DNA of 64,000 bases from Pseudomonas sessilinigenes (lineage in GTDB: Bacteria; Pseudomonadota; Gammaproteobacteria; Pseudomonadales; Pseudomonadaceae), in assembly GCF_003850565.1 (NCBI RefSeq), contig NZ_CP027706.1, forward strand, positions 4,712,001-4,776,000. Reading direction: 5' to 3'. Position 1 is the stretch's first letter, and each line of letters begins with the position of its first letter. Under the pieces are notes generated by a model, which was given only the letters and a program-made list of their open reading frames with translations, was not told the origin of the DNA and made no database searches. This document shows positions 1 through 8,325 of the stretch, one piece after another. The position numbers were made by a program, and so were the translations under genes.

Positions 1-403
1 CCAGTTCGCCAGCGATCCGCGTGGCCTTGCGCTGGGCATCGCTGAAGTAGGCCGGAACGCTGATCACGGCTTCGACCACCGGCTCGCCATAGGCGCGTTC
101 GACATCCTCCTTGAGGCTCTTGAGGACCAGCGCAGACAGTTCTTCCGGCCGCCATGAGCGCTCGCCCAGGCGCACTTCGGTGGCGCTGCCCATGTAGCGC
201 TTGAACAGGGCCGTGGTCAGGTGCGGGTGGGTATGCAGGCGTTCCCTGGCGGCTTGTCCCACCAGGACCCGGCCTTCGTCGTCCAGGCCGACCACGCTGG
301 GTGTCAGTAACTGGCCCAGGGCGTTGGGCACCAGCTCGCTGGATGTTTCGCGCCAGACCGCGACCAGGCTGTTGGTGGTTCCCAGGTCGATGCCTACGAT
401 CAT
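1..403 (-). CDS. hscC: Hsp70-family chaperone HscC (5' part only)
   Basis: The gene runs off the left edge, so only about 134 N-terminal codons are visible. It opens with the Hsp70 phosphate-1 loop (MIVGIDLGTTNSLVAVW) and continues with the actin-like ATPase fold, including VISVPAYFSDAQRKAT, typical of DnaK-type nucleotide-binding domains. The short N-terminus and the GQAARERL and FKRYMGS segments fit the HscC (Hsc62) subfamily better than DnaK or HscA. In that family ATP hydrolysis drives cytoplasmic client binding with J-domain partners. The ATG lies at 403. The substrate-binding domain is outside the window, so the subfamily call is likely but not proven. Confidence 0.8.
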   Translation of the reverse strand, partial: MIVGIDLGTTNSLVAVWRETSSELVPNALGQLLTPSVVGLDDEGRVLVGQAARERLHTHPHLTTALFKRYMGSATEVRLGERSWRPEELSALVLKSLKEDVERAYGEPVVEAVISVPAYFSDAQRKATRIAGEL

Positions 404-550
404 GACGACGCACTCCCTTGTTGGCGCAAAACGTGTGAAACAGATAAGTGGCGCGCAGGATATTACCCGGCAGGGGAAGGGGTAAAGCGAATGATGTCAC
501 ATGGCTATTATTGGCGCTAAAGGTCGGCGCTAAAGACTGTCGAGTCCGCC

Positions 551-615
551 AGGTTGTGCAGGGCGCACAACCTGGGGGCTCCAGGCTGGCGCTTCCGAGC
601 GGAGCGCCAGCCTGG
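551..615. terminator. Two tandem hairpins downstream of the phosphoesterase gene
   Basis: Two inverted repeats sit back to back: a 9-bp arm pair at about 551-573 and a perfect 13-bp arm pair (581-593 with 603-615, 9-nt loop). They lie directly downstream of the phosphoesterase stop codon at 621 on the minus strand. Neither is followed by a clear T run, so they may stabilise the mRNA end rather than act as a classic intrinsic terminator. Confidence 0.5.
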
Positions 616-620
616 CCTGG

Positions 621-2321
621 TCAGGCCTTGAAGTGCAGGGCGTTGGTCAGGTCGCCCATGGGCTTCTGGCCACGGGCGATCATGGCGTCGTCACGTTCCT
701 TGATGCCATCCAGGGTTTCTAGCTGGAAGACCCGGGTGATCAGGCGCAGGATCGAGGCGGTGTCGTAGACCGTGTGGTCCACTGTGCCCTTGCGGGCGAA
801 CGGCGATACCACCAGCGCCGGAATCCGGGTACCCGGGCCCCAGCGGTCGCCCTGGGGCGGTGCCACGTGGTCCCACCAGCCGCCGTTCTCGTCGACGGTG
901 ACGATCACCACCATGTTTTTCCACTGCGGGCTCTCGCGCAGCACTTTCAGCGCCCGGTCGATATGTCGATCGCCGGCGGCGACATCGGCATAACCGGCGT
1001 GCAGGTTGAGGTTGCCCTGGGGTTTGTAGAAGGTCACTGCCGGCAGCTTGCCGGCCTCGGCGTCGGCGAAGAACTTGTTGGTGCTCGCCTCATCGCCCAG
1101 GCCACCGTCACGCAGGCGCTTGGCCCGTTCGCCGGGGTTCTCCGGCCCCTGGCGCAGGAAGTAGTTGAACGGCTGGTGGTGGTACTGGAAGTTGGGGATC
1201 TTGGGAATCCCGCTGGAGTCCTTGAACTGGTCGATGGTGGCCTGCCAGGCGCCGCCGTACCAGGCCCAGTCGACATTCTTCTTCGACAGCTTGTCGCCGA
1301 TATGCTCGTGGGTCTGGGGCACCAGCACGCTGGGCAGGTCGGGTTTGGCGTAGTCCGGGCGTTCAGGGTCGCGGATCCAGGTCGGCCAGTAGGGCGGGGC
1401 CATGGTATTGACCGCGTAGCCATCCGGAGTGAGTGCGCTGGGTCCGAATTGCGGCGCACCGTCCATGGCACTGGCCGGGGATTTCTCCAGGGGCTTGAGG
1501 CGAGTGCCCTTGGGGTCATCGCCTTGTACGGAGGCAATCTGCGACTTGGCCACCGAATTGGCAGCGTCCGGGTAGAACGGCACCTTGGCGCTGATCAGGT
1601 ACTGGTGGTTGAGGAACGAGCCGCCAAAGGCGCCCTGGAAGAAGTTGTCGCAGAGCACGAACTCCCGGGCCACGTCCCACAGGCGCAGGGAGTAGCGAGT
1701 CTGGGCATAGTGACCCATGGTCAGGGCCCCGGAGTCGGCCCAGGCCACGAAACCATCGTTCTTGCCACCGTTGATCTGCATCTGGTTCTGGTAGAACACG
1801 TGCCACAGGTCGCGAGTCACCAGGCCCAGGGGCAGGTCTTCGCCATTGGGGCCCTTGAGGGCGAACGGCGCGTTGGGCAGGTTTTCCTGGAACTGGGTTT
1901 CCACCGGGTAGGTGACGCCATCCACTGTTTGCGGACCCACCTGCAAGATACCGCCCCAGATCGGCGGCAATTTACTCAGCAGGCTGCCATCACGGTCACG
2001 TTGCTGGTAGGCCTCGGGCTTGAGCGCCGACAGCGGTTGTTCCACACCCGGGAAGTTGGCGAACAGGTTATTGAAGCTGCGGTTCTCGGCGAAGACCACT
2101 ACCACGTTCTTCACTTGCTCGCGCAGGGCCTTGTCCAGCTCAACGGGAGACAGTGGGCGCTCGTCCGGTTTGTTCCCGGGCTCGCCGGCCTTGCCGCAGG
2201 CACTCAGGGTGGCACCGACCCCCAGAACCGCGACGCCGCCTAGGAAGCGGCGGCGGCTGGTGTCTGTGGGTTGGTCGGTGGCAGGCTCTGCCGTGTCACG
2301 CAGGTCGGTATCGTCGCTCAT
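621..2321 (-). CDS. Tat-exported phosphoesterase (AcpA / phospholipase C-like family)
   Basis: This 566-residue protein belongs to the phosphoesterase family that includes acid phosphatase AcpA and bacterial phospholipases C. The family hallmark VVVFAENRSFNNLFANFPG follows the signal region, and the second metal-site segment VIVTVDENGGWWDHVAPP lies near the C-terminus. The N-terminus has a twin-arginine motif (SRRRFLGG, residues 22-29) and then LSAC with Cys42, so it may be a Tat-dependent lipoprotein. The start at 2321 is chosen because AAGGAG lies just upstream; the open frame extends to 2429 without a better site. It should hydrolyse phosphoesters in the periplasm or at the envelope. The substrate cannot be told from sequence. 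Confidence 0.85.
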   Translation of the reverse strand: MSDDTDLRDTAEPATDQPTDTSRRRFLGGVAVLGVGATLSACGKAGEPGNKPDERPLSPVELDKALREQVKNVVVVFAENRSFNNLFANFPGVEQPLSALKPEAYQQRDRDGSLLSKLPPIWGGILQVGPQTVDGVTYPVETQFQENLPNAPFALKGPNGEDLPLGLVTRDLWHVFYQNQMQINGGKNDGFVAWADSGALTMGHYAQTRYSLRLWDVAREFVLCDNFFQGAFGGSFLNHQYLISAKVPFYPDAANSVAKSQIASVQGDDPKGTRLKPLEKSPASAMDGAPQFGPSALTPDGYAVNTMAPPYWPTWIRDPERPDYAKPDLPSVLVPQTHEHIGDKLSKKNVDWAWYGGAWQATIDQFKDSSGIPKIPNFQYHHQPFNYFLRQGPENPGERAKRLRDGGLGDEASTNKFFADAEAGKLPAVTFYKPQGNLNLHAGYADVAAGDRHIDRALKVLRESPQWKNMVVIVTVDENGGWWDHVAPPQGDRWGPGTRIPALVVSPFARKGTVDHTVYDTASILRLITRVFQLETLDGIKERDDAMIARGQKPMGDLTNALHFKA

Positions 2322-2524
2322 GGAGGCTCCTTGCTCGTCTCTCTTAGAAATAGTTACAAAGTATTTCGGTCGCACGGTAACAACCGAATGTGACGCAAAG
2401 ACTACAGGAATACTTTCCTGGAACAGCATGGCCAGCCGAGAAAAGTCTCAAGCCCGGGCCTTAGCGCAGGTTATCCACAGGCCGCCACTGCAAGCGGCGC
2501 CCCGTGGACAACTGGGCCTGTGCC

Positions 2525-3943
2525 TCAGGGCGTCATCGGTGGCAGATAGGCCAGGGTGCTGCCCAGGGCCCAGAGCAGTACCAGCACCAGGGGGGCATGC
2601 ACCAGCAACTGGACGAAGGAAAAACCGATCAGGTCCCGTGCCTTCAAGCCCAGGACTCCCAGCAGCGGCAGCATGTAGAAGGGGTTGATCAGGTTCGGCA
2701 GGGCCTCGGCGGCGTTGTAGATCTGCACCGCCCAGCCCAGGTGGTATTGCAGGTCATTGGCCACTTGCATCACGTAGGGCGCCTCGATGATCCACTTGCC
2801 GCCGCCGGAGGGGATGAAGAAGCCCAGTACCGCCGAGTACAGGCCCATCAGCAGGGCATAGGTATCGTGGGAGGCGATCTGCACGAAGAAGGTCGAGATA
2901 TGGTGGGCCAGGGTCTGGCCGTCCACGCCCTTGACCACGGTCATCAGGGCTGCGATGGAACCGTACAGCGGGAACTGGATCAGCACTCCGGTGGTGGTCG
3001 GCACGGCCCGGGCCACGGCGTCCAGGAAGCTGCGCGGGCGCCAGTGCAACAGGGCCCCGGCCATCAGGAACAGGAAATTGTAGGTGTTGAGCCCGGAAAT
3101 GGCCGTGATCGCAGGTTTGGTGGCGAACTCGTGATACAGCCAGCCGGCAGCCAGCAGCGCCAGGACAATGGTCAGCAACGGGCTGTACTCCAGCCACTCG
3201 CCTGGGCGGCTGCGGGGCTGTGGCTTGGGCATGCTGAAGCCTGGATCGACGCCACAGGCCTGGGCATCCCGGGCACTGTTGGGGCCCGGGGCAGTGGCGT
3301 AGGCAACCACCAGCGAGACCACGATCAGGGCCAGCAGCAAGACTCCCGACTGCCAGAGAAAGATGGTCTGGGTGAAGGGGATCACGCCCGTGATGGCCAG
3401 GATCGAGGGGGGCAGGCTGCCAGGGTTGGCTTGCAATTGCGCCGCCGAGGACGACAGGCCCAGAGCCCAGACCGCACCCAGGCCCAGGTAGGCGGCCGCT
3501 CCGGCGGCGCGGTAGTCCATGCGCAATTCGGTGCGCCTTGCCAGGGCCCGGACCAGCAGGCCGCCGAACACCAGCGACAGGCCCCAGTTGAGCAGCGACG
3601 CCAGCATCGAGATCAGCGCTACCCAGGCCACTGCGGAGCGCCCGTTGCCTGGAACATGCGCCAGCTTGTCGATCAGCTTCACCGCCGGCGGCGAGCTGGC
3701 TACCACATAACCGCCAATGACCACGAAGGCCATTTGCATGGTGAAGGGAATCAGGCTCCAGAAGCCATCGCCGAAGGCCATGGCGGTATCGGTGGGCTTG
3801 GCGCCCATGGCCAGGGTGGCCAGGGCGACGATGATCACCGCCAGCGCGGCGAACACCCAGGAATCGGGAAACCAGCGTTCGGCCCAGTTGGAGCAGCCCA
3901 GGGCGAAGCGGGCAGAGCGGCTATCTTGAATATCGGCGGCCAC
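2525..3943 (-). CDS. atoE: Short-chain fatty acid transporter, AtoE/TIGR00366 family
   Basis: This 472-residue inner-membrane protein consists of many hydrophobic helices. FGGLLVRALARR and the IPSGGGKWIIEAPYVM segment are characteristic of the AtoE short-chain fatty acid permease family. The family takes up acetoacetate, butyrate and related acids. The start is GTG at 3943, preceded by a GAGG-like site. No ato catabolic genes (CoA transferase, thiolase) are next to it, so the substrate is inferred from the family only. Confidence 0.8.
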   Translation of the reverse strand: MAADIQDSRSARFALGCSNWAERWFPDSWVFAALAVIIVALATLAMGAKPTDTAMAFGDGFWSLIPFTMQMAFVVIGGYVVASSPPAVKLIDKLAHVPGNGRSAVAWVALISMLASLLNWGLSLVFGGLLVRALARRTELRMDYRAAGAAAYLGLGAVWALGLSSSAAQLQANPGSLPPSILAITGVIPFTQTIFLWQSGVLLLALIVVSLVVAYATAPGPNSARDAQACGVDPGFSMPKPQPRSRPGEWLEYSPLLTIVLALLAAGWLYHEFATKPAITAISGLNTYNFLFLMAGALLHWRPRSFLDAVARAVPTTTGVLIQFPLYGSIAALMTVVKGVDGQTLAHHISTFFVQIASHDTYALLMGLYSAVLGFFIPSGGGKWIIEAPYVMQVANDLQYHLGWAVQIYNAAEALPNLINPFYMLPLLGVLGLKARDLIGFSFVQLLVHAPLVLVLLWALGSTLAYLPPMTP

Positions 3944-4057
3944 GAAAGTACCTCGGATTTCTTATGTTTATAAGGAGGTCGGCCGCCCCGGACAGGAGCG
4001 GTCGAGAACTGTGCAAGAATGCGGCAATTGCCACGGACTGCAAAGGACTGAACCGCT

Positions 4058-4291
4058 ATGTCATTTTCCCCTGAAGAACGCGCTGCACTGCTCAAGGTCA
4101 AGGGTGTCGGGCCTACCGTCGTCGGTCGGCTGGAGCAGTTGGGCATCGTTTCCCTGGCGCAACTGGCCGGTGCCGATGCCCTGGACATTGTCACCCAGGC
4201 CTCGGCCCTGGTGGGGTCGAGCTGCTGGAAGAACAGCCCCCAGGCCCGTGCGGCCATCCAGGCCGCCATCGCCATGGCGAAGGGCGGTTGA
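4058..4291 (+). CDS. Small helix-hairpin-helix protein
   Basis: A 77-residue protein made almost entirely of one helix-hairpin-helix unit (LLKVKGVGPTVVGRLEQLGI, residues 11-30) followed by a second helical segment. HhH units of this kind bind DNA non-specifically in repair enzymes and RNA polymerase alpha tails. Here no catalytic domain is attached. Codon usage and the tidy start support a real gene. It sits alone between the divergent atoE-type gene and an MFS gene. The function is unknown; a DNA-binding or protein-protein role is inference. Confidence 0.7.
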   Translation: MSFSPEERAALLKVKGVGPTVVGRLEQLGIVSLAQLAGADALDIVTQASALVGSSCWKNSPQARAAIQAAIAMAKGG

Positions 4292-4388
4292 GCCGGCCAA
4301 AGGGCCCGGGAGGGGAACGGGTTGTTCCGCGGATCTTTTGCGTAGACCATGGGCGCCTTTGTCTTGCCCTGCCAGCTGAGTTGCCCCT

Positions 4389-5708
4389 ATGACCCTTGCC
4401 ACCGAATCGTCGCCGGCCCGTTTCTCCCGCGCGGACTACAAGACCCTGGGCCTGGCCGCCCTGGGCGGTGCCCTGGAAATCTACGACTTCATCATCTTCG
4501 TATTTTTCGCCCTGACCCTGAGCCAACTGTTCTTTCCTCCGGAAATGCCCGAGTGGCTGCGGCTGTTGCAGAGCTTCGGCATCTTTGTCACCGGTTACCT
4601 GGCCCGCCCCCTGGGCGGCATCCTCATGGCCCATTTTGCCGACCGGCTGGGGCGCAAGAGGGTGTTCAGCCTGAGCATCCTGATGATGGCGCTGCCCTGC
4701 CTGCTGATTGGCAGCATGCCCACCTATGCCCAGATCGGTTACTTCGCGCCCTTGCTGCTCTTGGCCCTGCGGGTGTTGCAGGGCGCAGCCGTGGGGGGCG
4801 AGGTGCCCAGCGCCTGGGTGTTCGTGGCCGAGCACGCCCCCCGCGCTCATCGCGGTTATGCCCTGGGCTTTCTCCAGGCCGGGCTGACCTTCGGCTACCT
4901 GCTGGGTGCCTTGACTGCCACCTTGCTGGCGCAGGTCTTCAGCCCCGAGGAAATCCTCGATCACGCCTGGCGCTATCCGTTCCTGCTGGGTGGGGTCTTC
5001 GGCGTGATCGGTGTCTGGTTGCGTCGCTGGCTGAGCGAGACCCCGGTGTTCATGGCCCTGCAGCAGCAACGTGAAAGCGCCGGCGAGCTGCCGCTGCGCA
5101 CCGTGTTGCGCGACCATCGGCTGGCGATCCTGCCGGCGCTGATCCTCACCTGCGTGCTGACCTCGGCGGTGGTGGTGTTCGTGGTCATTACCCCAACCAT
5201 GATGCAAAAGAGCTTTGGCATGAGTGCCGGCCATACCTTCGCCCTGAGCAGCCTGGGTATTGTTTTCCTCAACCTGGGCTGTGTCCTGGCCGGGCTCCTG
5301 GTCGACCGCCTGGGCGCCTGGCGTACGGTGATGCTCTACAGCCTGCTGCTGCCCATGGGCATTGCCGTGCTCTATGGCTGCCTGATCAGTGGCGGCGACT
5401 GGGTCGGCCTGGCTTATGCCGTCGCCGGGCTGGGCTGCGGGGTGGTCGGTGCGGTGCCGTCGGTGATGGTCGGGTTGTTTCCGGCGCGGATCCGGGTATC
5501 GGGGATTTCCTTCACCTACAACATCGCCTATGCCCTCTGGGCCAGCACCACGCCGTTGCTGCTGATCGCCCTGATGCCCTGGAGCCCCTGGATCTGCGTG
5601 ATGTTCTGTGCGGCGATGGGGGTGATCGGGGCCGCCAGTGCCGGGTATTTCGGTACCCGGGTCGGGGAGGCCCGCCGGTCCCAGGTCCAGGAAGCCGGCT
5701 GCTGTTGA
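4389..5708 (+). CDS. MFS transporter, metabolite:H+ symporter (MHS) type
   Basis: This 439-residue inner-membrane protein has about 12 hydrophobic helices. The N-terminal GGALEIYDFIIFVFFALTL and the loop 2-3 signature RPLGGILMAHFADRLGRKRV place it in the metabolite:H+ symporter branch of the major facilitator superfamily (ProP/KgtP/CitA relatives), which imports organic acids or compatible solutes with protons. It stands alone, with no adjacent catabolic operon that would name a substrate. Confidence 0.82.
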   Translation: MTLATESSPARFSRADYKTLGLAALGGALEIYDFIIFVFFALTLSQLFFPPEMPEWLRLLQSFGIFVTGYLARPLGGILMAHFADRLGRKRVFSLSILMMALPCLLIGSMPTYAQIGYFAPLLLLALRVLQGAAVGGEVPSAWVFVAEHAPRAHRGYALGFLQAGLTFGYLLGALTATLLAQVFSPEEILDHAWRYPFLLGGVFGVIGVWLRRWLSETPVFMALQQQRESAGELPLRTVLRDHRLAILPALILTCVLTSAVVVFVVITPTMMQKSFGMSAGHTFALSSLGIVFLNLGCVLAGLLVDRLGAWRTVMLYSLLLPMGIAVLYGCLISGGDWVGLAYAVAGLGCGVVGAVPSVMVGLFPARIRVSGISFTYNIAYALWASTTPLLLIALMPWSPWICVMFCAAMGVIGAASAGYFGTRVGEARRSQVQEAGCC

Positions 5709-5723
5709 GGTGGCGGCCTGGCC

Positions 5724-6143
5724 TCAGTCGACCAGCAACTGGTCCAGGTAGTGGCTGCGCTCGTTGCTCAGGCGGGTCACGCAGCGGTTGATCAAGGTGG
5801 CGTGGGCCGGTTTGCCCGGCTCCACGTCGACTGCCTCCAGCACGCAGGTGCTGTCGCGGTACTTGATCCAGGCGCGCTGGGCGTTCTTCAGCTTGCCCAG
5901 GTACTCCTGCTCCTGGAGCAGGTTGCCGGGATAGCTCTGGTGCGCCCGCTCCAGCAGCGCCTGGTAGCTCTGGTTGAGGGCGCTGTCGGCCCGCTCCTTG
6001 TCTTGCTGGGCACAGCGATCGACCTGCTGGCTGTATTCGATGTGCGCGCAGTCCAACGCGGCGGCTTGCGCTGGCAGCCAAGCGCTGCCGGCACCGAGCA
6101 GCAGGGCGGTGGCCAGAGCGAAGATCCGGGGCTGGCGAAGCAT
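5724..6143 (-). CDS. Secreted LprI-like protein (DUF1311)
   Basis: A 139-residue protein with a clear Sec signal peptide (MLRQPRIFALATALLLGAGS, cleavage near AQAAA). Cysteine pairs at LDCAHIEYSQQVDRCAQQ and DSTCVLEAV, and the LNQSYQALLERA and AQRAWIKYRDSTC motifs, are typical of the DUF1311/LprI family of periplasmic proteins, some of which inhibit lysozyme. The start at 6143 is preferred over the longer open frame because only it yields a signal peptide. Its role in this organism is unknown. Confidence 0.8.
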   Translation of the reverse strand: MLRQPRIFALATALLLGAGSAWLPAQAAALDCAHIEYSQQVDRCAQQDKERADSALNQSYQALLERAHQSYPGNLLQEQEYLGKLKNAQRAWIKYRDSTCVLEAVDVEPGKPAHATLINRCVTRLSNERSHYLDQLLVD

Positions 6144-6353
6144 GGCGATCCCTTGGACGAAGAATGAAGCGGGCATTCTACAGGGCCGCGGCCGGCACAA
6201 AAGCGACATGAGCGCGCGGGCCGCAAGTGGCTCCGGGGCACGCTGGATAACCGGCAGATAACAGCCCGATGACAATTCGCCCGGGTGAGCCTGCCCGGCG
6301 CTCAACCGGACTATCATCAGGCCGAGGTTTTCCACTACATCGCAGGAGGCTCC

Positions 6354-7250
6354 ATGGGCGCAGGACACAGTCACGGGCAGGTACGGGCCGGGCACGAACG
6401 CAAATTGTGGATGGCCCTGGGGCTGACCGGCAGTTTCATGATCGCCGAGGTCATCGGTGCCTTCGTCACCGGCAGCCTGGCGTTGTTGTCGGATGCTGCG
6501 CACATGCTCACCGATACCCTGGCCCTGGCGATTTCCCTGGTGGCGATCCAGGTCGCCAAGCGTCCGGCGGATCGCAAGCGCACCTTCGGCTATGCCCGTT
6601 TCGAGATCCTTGCCGCGGCATTCAATGCCCTGCTGCTGTTCGTGGTGGCCTTCTACATCCTGTTCGAGGCCTGGCAACGCCTGCAGGCGCCCCCGGAGAT
6701 CCAGTCCACGGGAATGCTGGTGATCGCGGTGCTGGGCTTGATCGTCAACCTGATCTCCATGGGCCTCCTGGCTTCCGGCAGCAGCGAGAGCCTCAACGTC
6801 AAGGGGGCCTACCTGGAGGTGTGGAGCGACATGCTCGGCTCGCTCGGGGTGATCCTCGCGGCGTTGGTGATCATGTTCACCGGCTGGGGTTGGGTCGATT
6901 CACTGGTGGCGGCGGCCATTGGCCTGTGGGTGCTGCCACGGACCTGGACCCTGCTCAAGGAGAGTACCAACGTACTGTTGCAGGGCGTGCCGGACGGAGT
7001 CGATATCGACCAGGTGGAGCAGGGCATCCGTGGCGTGCCAGGGGTCAGCGAGGTGCATGACCTGCACATCTGGGCCCTGACCAGTGGCAAGAATGTACTC
7101 AGTGCCCATCTCGTAGCGCAGCTGGACAGCTGCGATGAGCAGGTGATCCTGGCCCAGGTCACCGAGCTGGTACAGGAGCGCTTCGCAATTGCCCACGTTA
7201 CCTTGCAGGTGGAACAGGCCGGATTCCATGAGCAGGAACACGATCACTGA
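6354..7250 (+). CDS. czcD: Cation diffusion facilitator, CzcD-type
   Basis: This 298-residue CDF-family metal/proton antiporter exports Zn, Cd or Co from cytoplasm to periplasm. It has a His-bearing N-terminus (MGAGHSHG), six hydrophobic helices, the helix-2 metal site SDAAHMLTD and a helix-5 site with E-VWSD where many family members have His-x3-Asp. The C-terminal cytoplasmic domain ends in an acidic His-rich tail (HEQEHDH). A GCAGGAGG ribosome site precedes the ATG at 6354. It is convergent with the metal response regulator gene and close to czcCBA, so all probably serve one resistance function. Confidence 0.88.
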   Translation: MGAGHSHGQVRAGHERKLWMALGLTGSFMIAEVIGAFVTGSLALLSDAAHMLTDTLALAISLVAIQVAKRPADRKRTFGYARFEILAAAFNALLLFVVAFYILFEAWQRLQAPPEIQSTGMLVIAVLGLIVNLISMGLLASGSSESLNVKGAYLEVWSDMLGSLGVILAALVIMFTGWGWVDSLVAAAIGLWVLPRTWTLLKESTNVLLQGVPDGVDIDQVEQGIRGVPGVSEVHDLHIWALTSGKNVLSAHLVAQLDSCDEQVILAQVTELVQERFAIAHVTLQVEQAGFHEQEHDH

Positions 7251-7268
7251 GCACCGGTGGGCTGTTGT

Positions 7269-7943
7269 TCAGTCACGCTCCTCGAGCACGTAGCCGACCC
7301 CGCGCAAGGTATGGATCAGCTTGCGCTCGAAGGGATCGTCGATCTTGGCCCGCAAGCGGCGGATCGAAACTTCCACCACATTGGTGTCGCAGTCGAAGTT
7401 CATGTCCCAGACAAAGGAAATGATCTGGGTCCGTGACAGCACCACGCCGCTCTGGCGCATCAGCAGGTGCAGCAGGGCGAATTCCTTGGTTGTCAGGTCG
7501 ATGCGCTGCTTGCCGCGAAAGGCCCGGTGCCGGCCCTGGTCCAGCTCCAGGTCGGCGACCCGCAGCACATCTGGCACTGGCGACTGCTCGCTGCGGCGCA
7601 TCAGGGTCCGGACCCTGGCCAGCAACTCGGGAAAAGCGAACGGCTTGACCAGGTAGTCGTCGGCCCCCAGGTCCAGCCCCCTGATCTTGTCTGCCAGCCG
7701 GCCTTGGGCCGTGAGCATCATGACTCGGGTATTGCTGTATTGGCGGATCTGGCCGAGCACGCCCCAGCCATCGATCTGCGGCAGGTTGACGTCGAGGATC
7801 ACCAGGTCGTAGGCATGTTGGCGACTCAGGTACAGCCCATCGGCGCCACTGTTGGCGCAATCCACCACATAACCACTTTCCGTCAATCCCTGTTGCAGAT
7901 AGTCGGCAGTCTTGAGTTCGTCTTCGATAACCAGGATACGCAT
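7269..7943 (-). CDS. czcR: Heavy-metal response regulator (CzcR/CopR type)
   Basis: A 224-residue OmpR/PhoB-family response regulator. The receiver domain carries the acidic pocket at the start (VIEDE), the phosphoacceptor Asp in [15 protein letters not shown] and the conserved Lys in [15 protein letters not shown] winged-helix DNA-binding domain follows and ends with [16 protein letters not shown], the standard C-terminus of CzcR/CopR/CusR regulators. No sensor kinase gene is adjacent: the downstream neighbour is the convergent CDF gene, and upstream is divergent czcC. It probably controls czcCBA through the box at 8135-8150. Whether it answers to Zn/Cd or Cu is not decided by sequence. Confidence 0.85.
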   Translation of the reverse strand: MRILVIEDELKTADYLQQGLTESGYVVDCANSGADGLYLSRQHAYDLVILDVNLPQIDGWGVLGQIRQYSNTRVMMLTAQGRLADKIRGLDLGADDYLVKPFAFPELLARVRTLMRRSEQSPVPDVLRVADLELDQGRHRAFRGKQRIDLTTKEFALLHLLMRQSGVVLSRTQIISFVWDMNFDCDTNVVEVSIRRLRAKIDDPFERKLIHTLRGVGYVLEERD

Positions 7944-8002
7944 GTTGAGGAAGTTCTCTGCAATTGAAATTGGTAGTCGACAAACACTGGAAAGTTATTG
8001 TT

Positions 8003-8043
8003 TAAGTTATGGGTAAGTTGTCGTTGGTAAGTTGTTAAGTTGT
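8003..8043. repeat. Four TAAGTTGT-like direct repeats
   Basis: Copies of TAAGTTRT start at 8003, 8014, 8028 and 8036 in the AT-rich leader of the response regulator gene, 60-100 bases upstream of its start codon. Spacings are 11, 14 and 8 bases, so three of four are roughly helical-phase multiples. They could be a binding array or a low-complexity accident. Confidence 0.5.
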
Positions 8044-8134
8044 TTTTGAAGCATCTCTTTTTGAGCGTGAAAGCGCCGTGGGCCTTGGCTTTGTTGTTGG
8101 GATATTAATACAGAAGCCCGGGCCGTAAACCTTG

Positions 8135-8150
8135 ATTACAGATTTGTAAT
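8135..8150. promoter_or_regulatory. Candidate heavy-metal regulator box in the czcR/czcC intergenic region
   Basis: ATTACAGATTTGTAAT is a perfect 6-bp inverted repeat (ATTACA / TGTAAT) with a 4-base spacer in the 382-bp divergent region 7944-8325, 176 bp before the czcC start. Palindromes with TTACA/TGTAA halves are the usual type of site for CopR/CzcR-family regulators in Pseudomonas. The rest of this intergenic stretch is AT-rich and holds no supported gene. Confidence 0.6.
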
Positions 8151-8325
8151 TTTTGCGCCACCCTGCTGATAAGGACCGAAAGTTAAAGTTTGCCGATCTT
8201 GAATATTTCCCTGTCGACAAGTACAGCGGTGTAATTCATATCGGTCGAATAACCCTTTTATATGTACCGGTATATGCCGCCGTGCCTGCGCCAAGACTTC
8301 GTTTCAGCAAGGGTCGGAACCTGAT

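Noticed and set aside
774..2243. Long plus-strand open frame opposite the phosphoesterase gene
   Set aside because: It is antisense to a gene with clear motifs, has no family features, and long mirror frames are common in GC-rich DNA. The same applies to the frames at 2504-3973, 11303-14335, 27821-30094, 38673-41036 and 47662-49593.
2471..2479. TTATCCACA DnaA-box match between two genes (others at 22069-22077, 25194 region and 28686-28694)
   Set aside because: Single isolated copies, two of them inside coding sequence, with no AT-rich unwinding region, dnaA/dnaN genes or box cluster. Not evidence of an origin.
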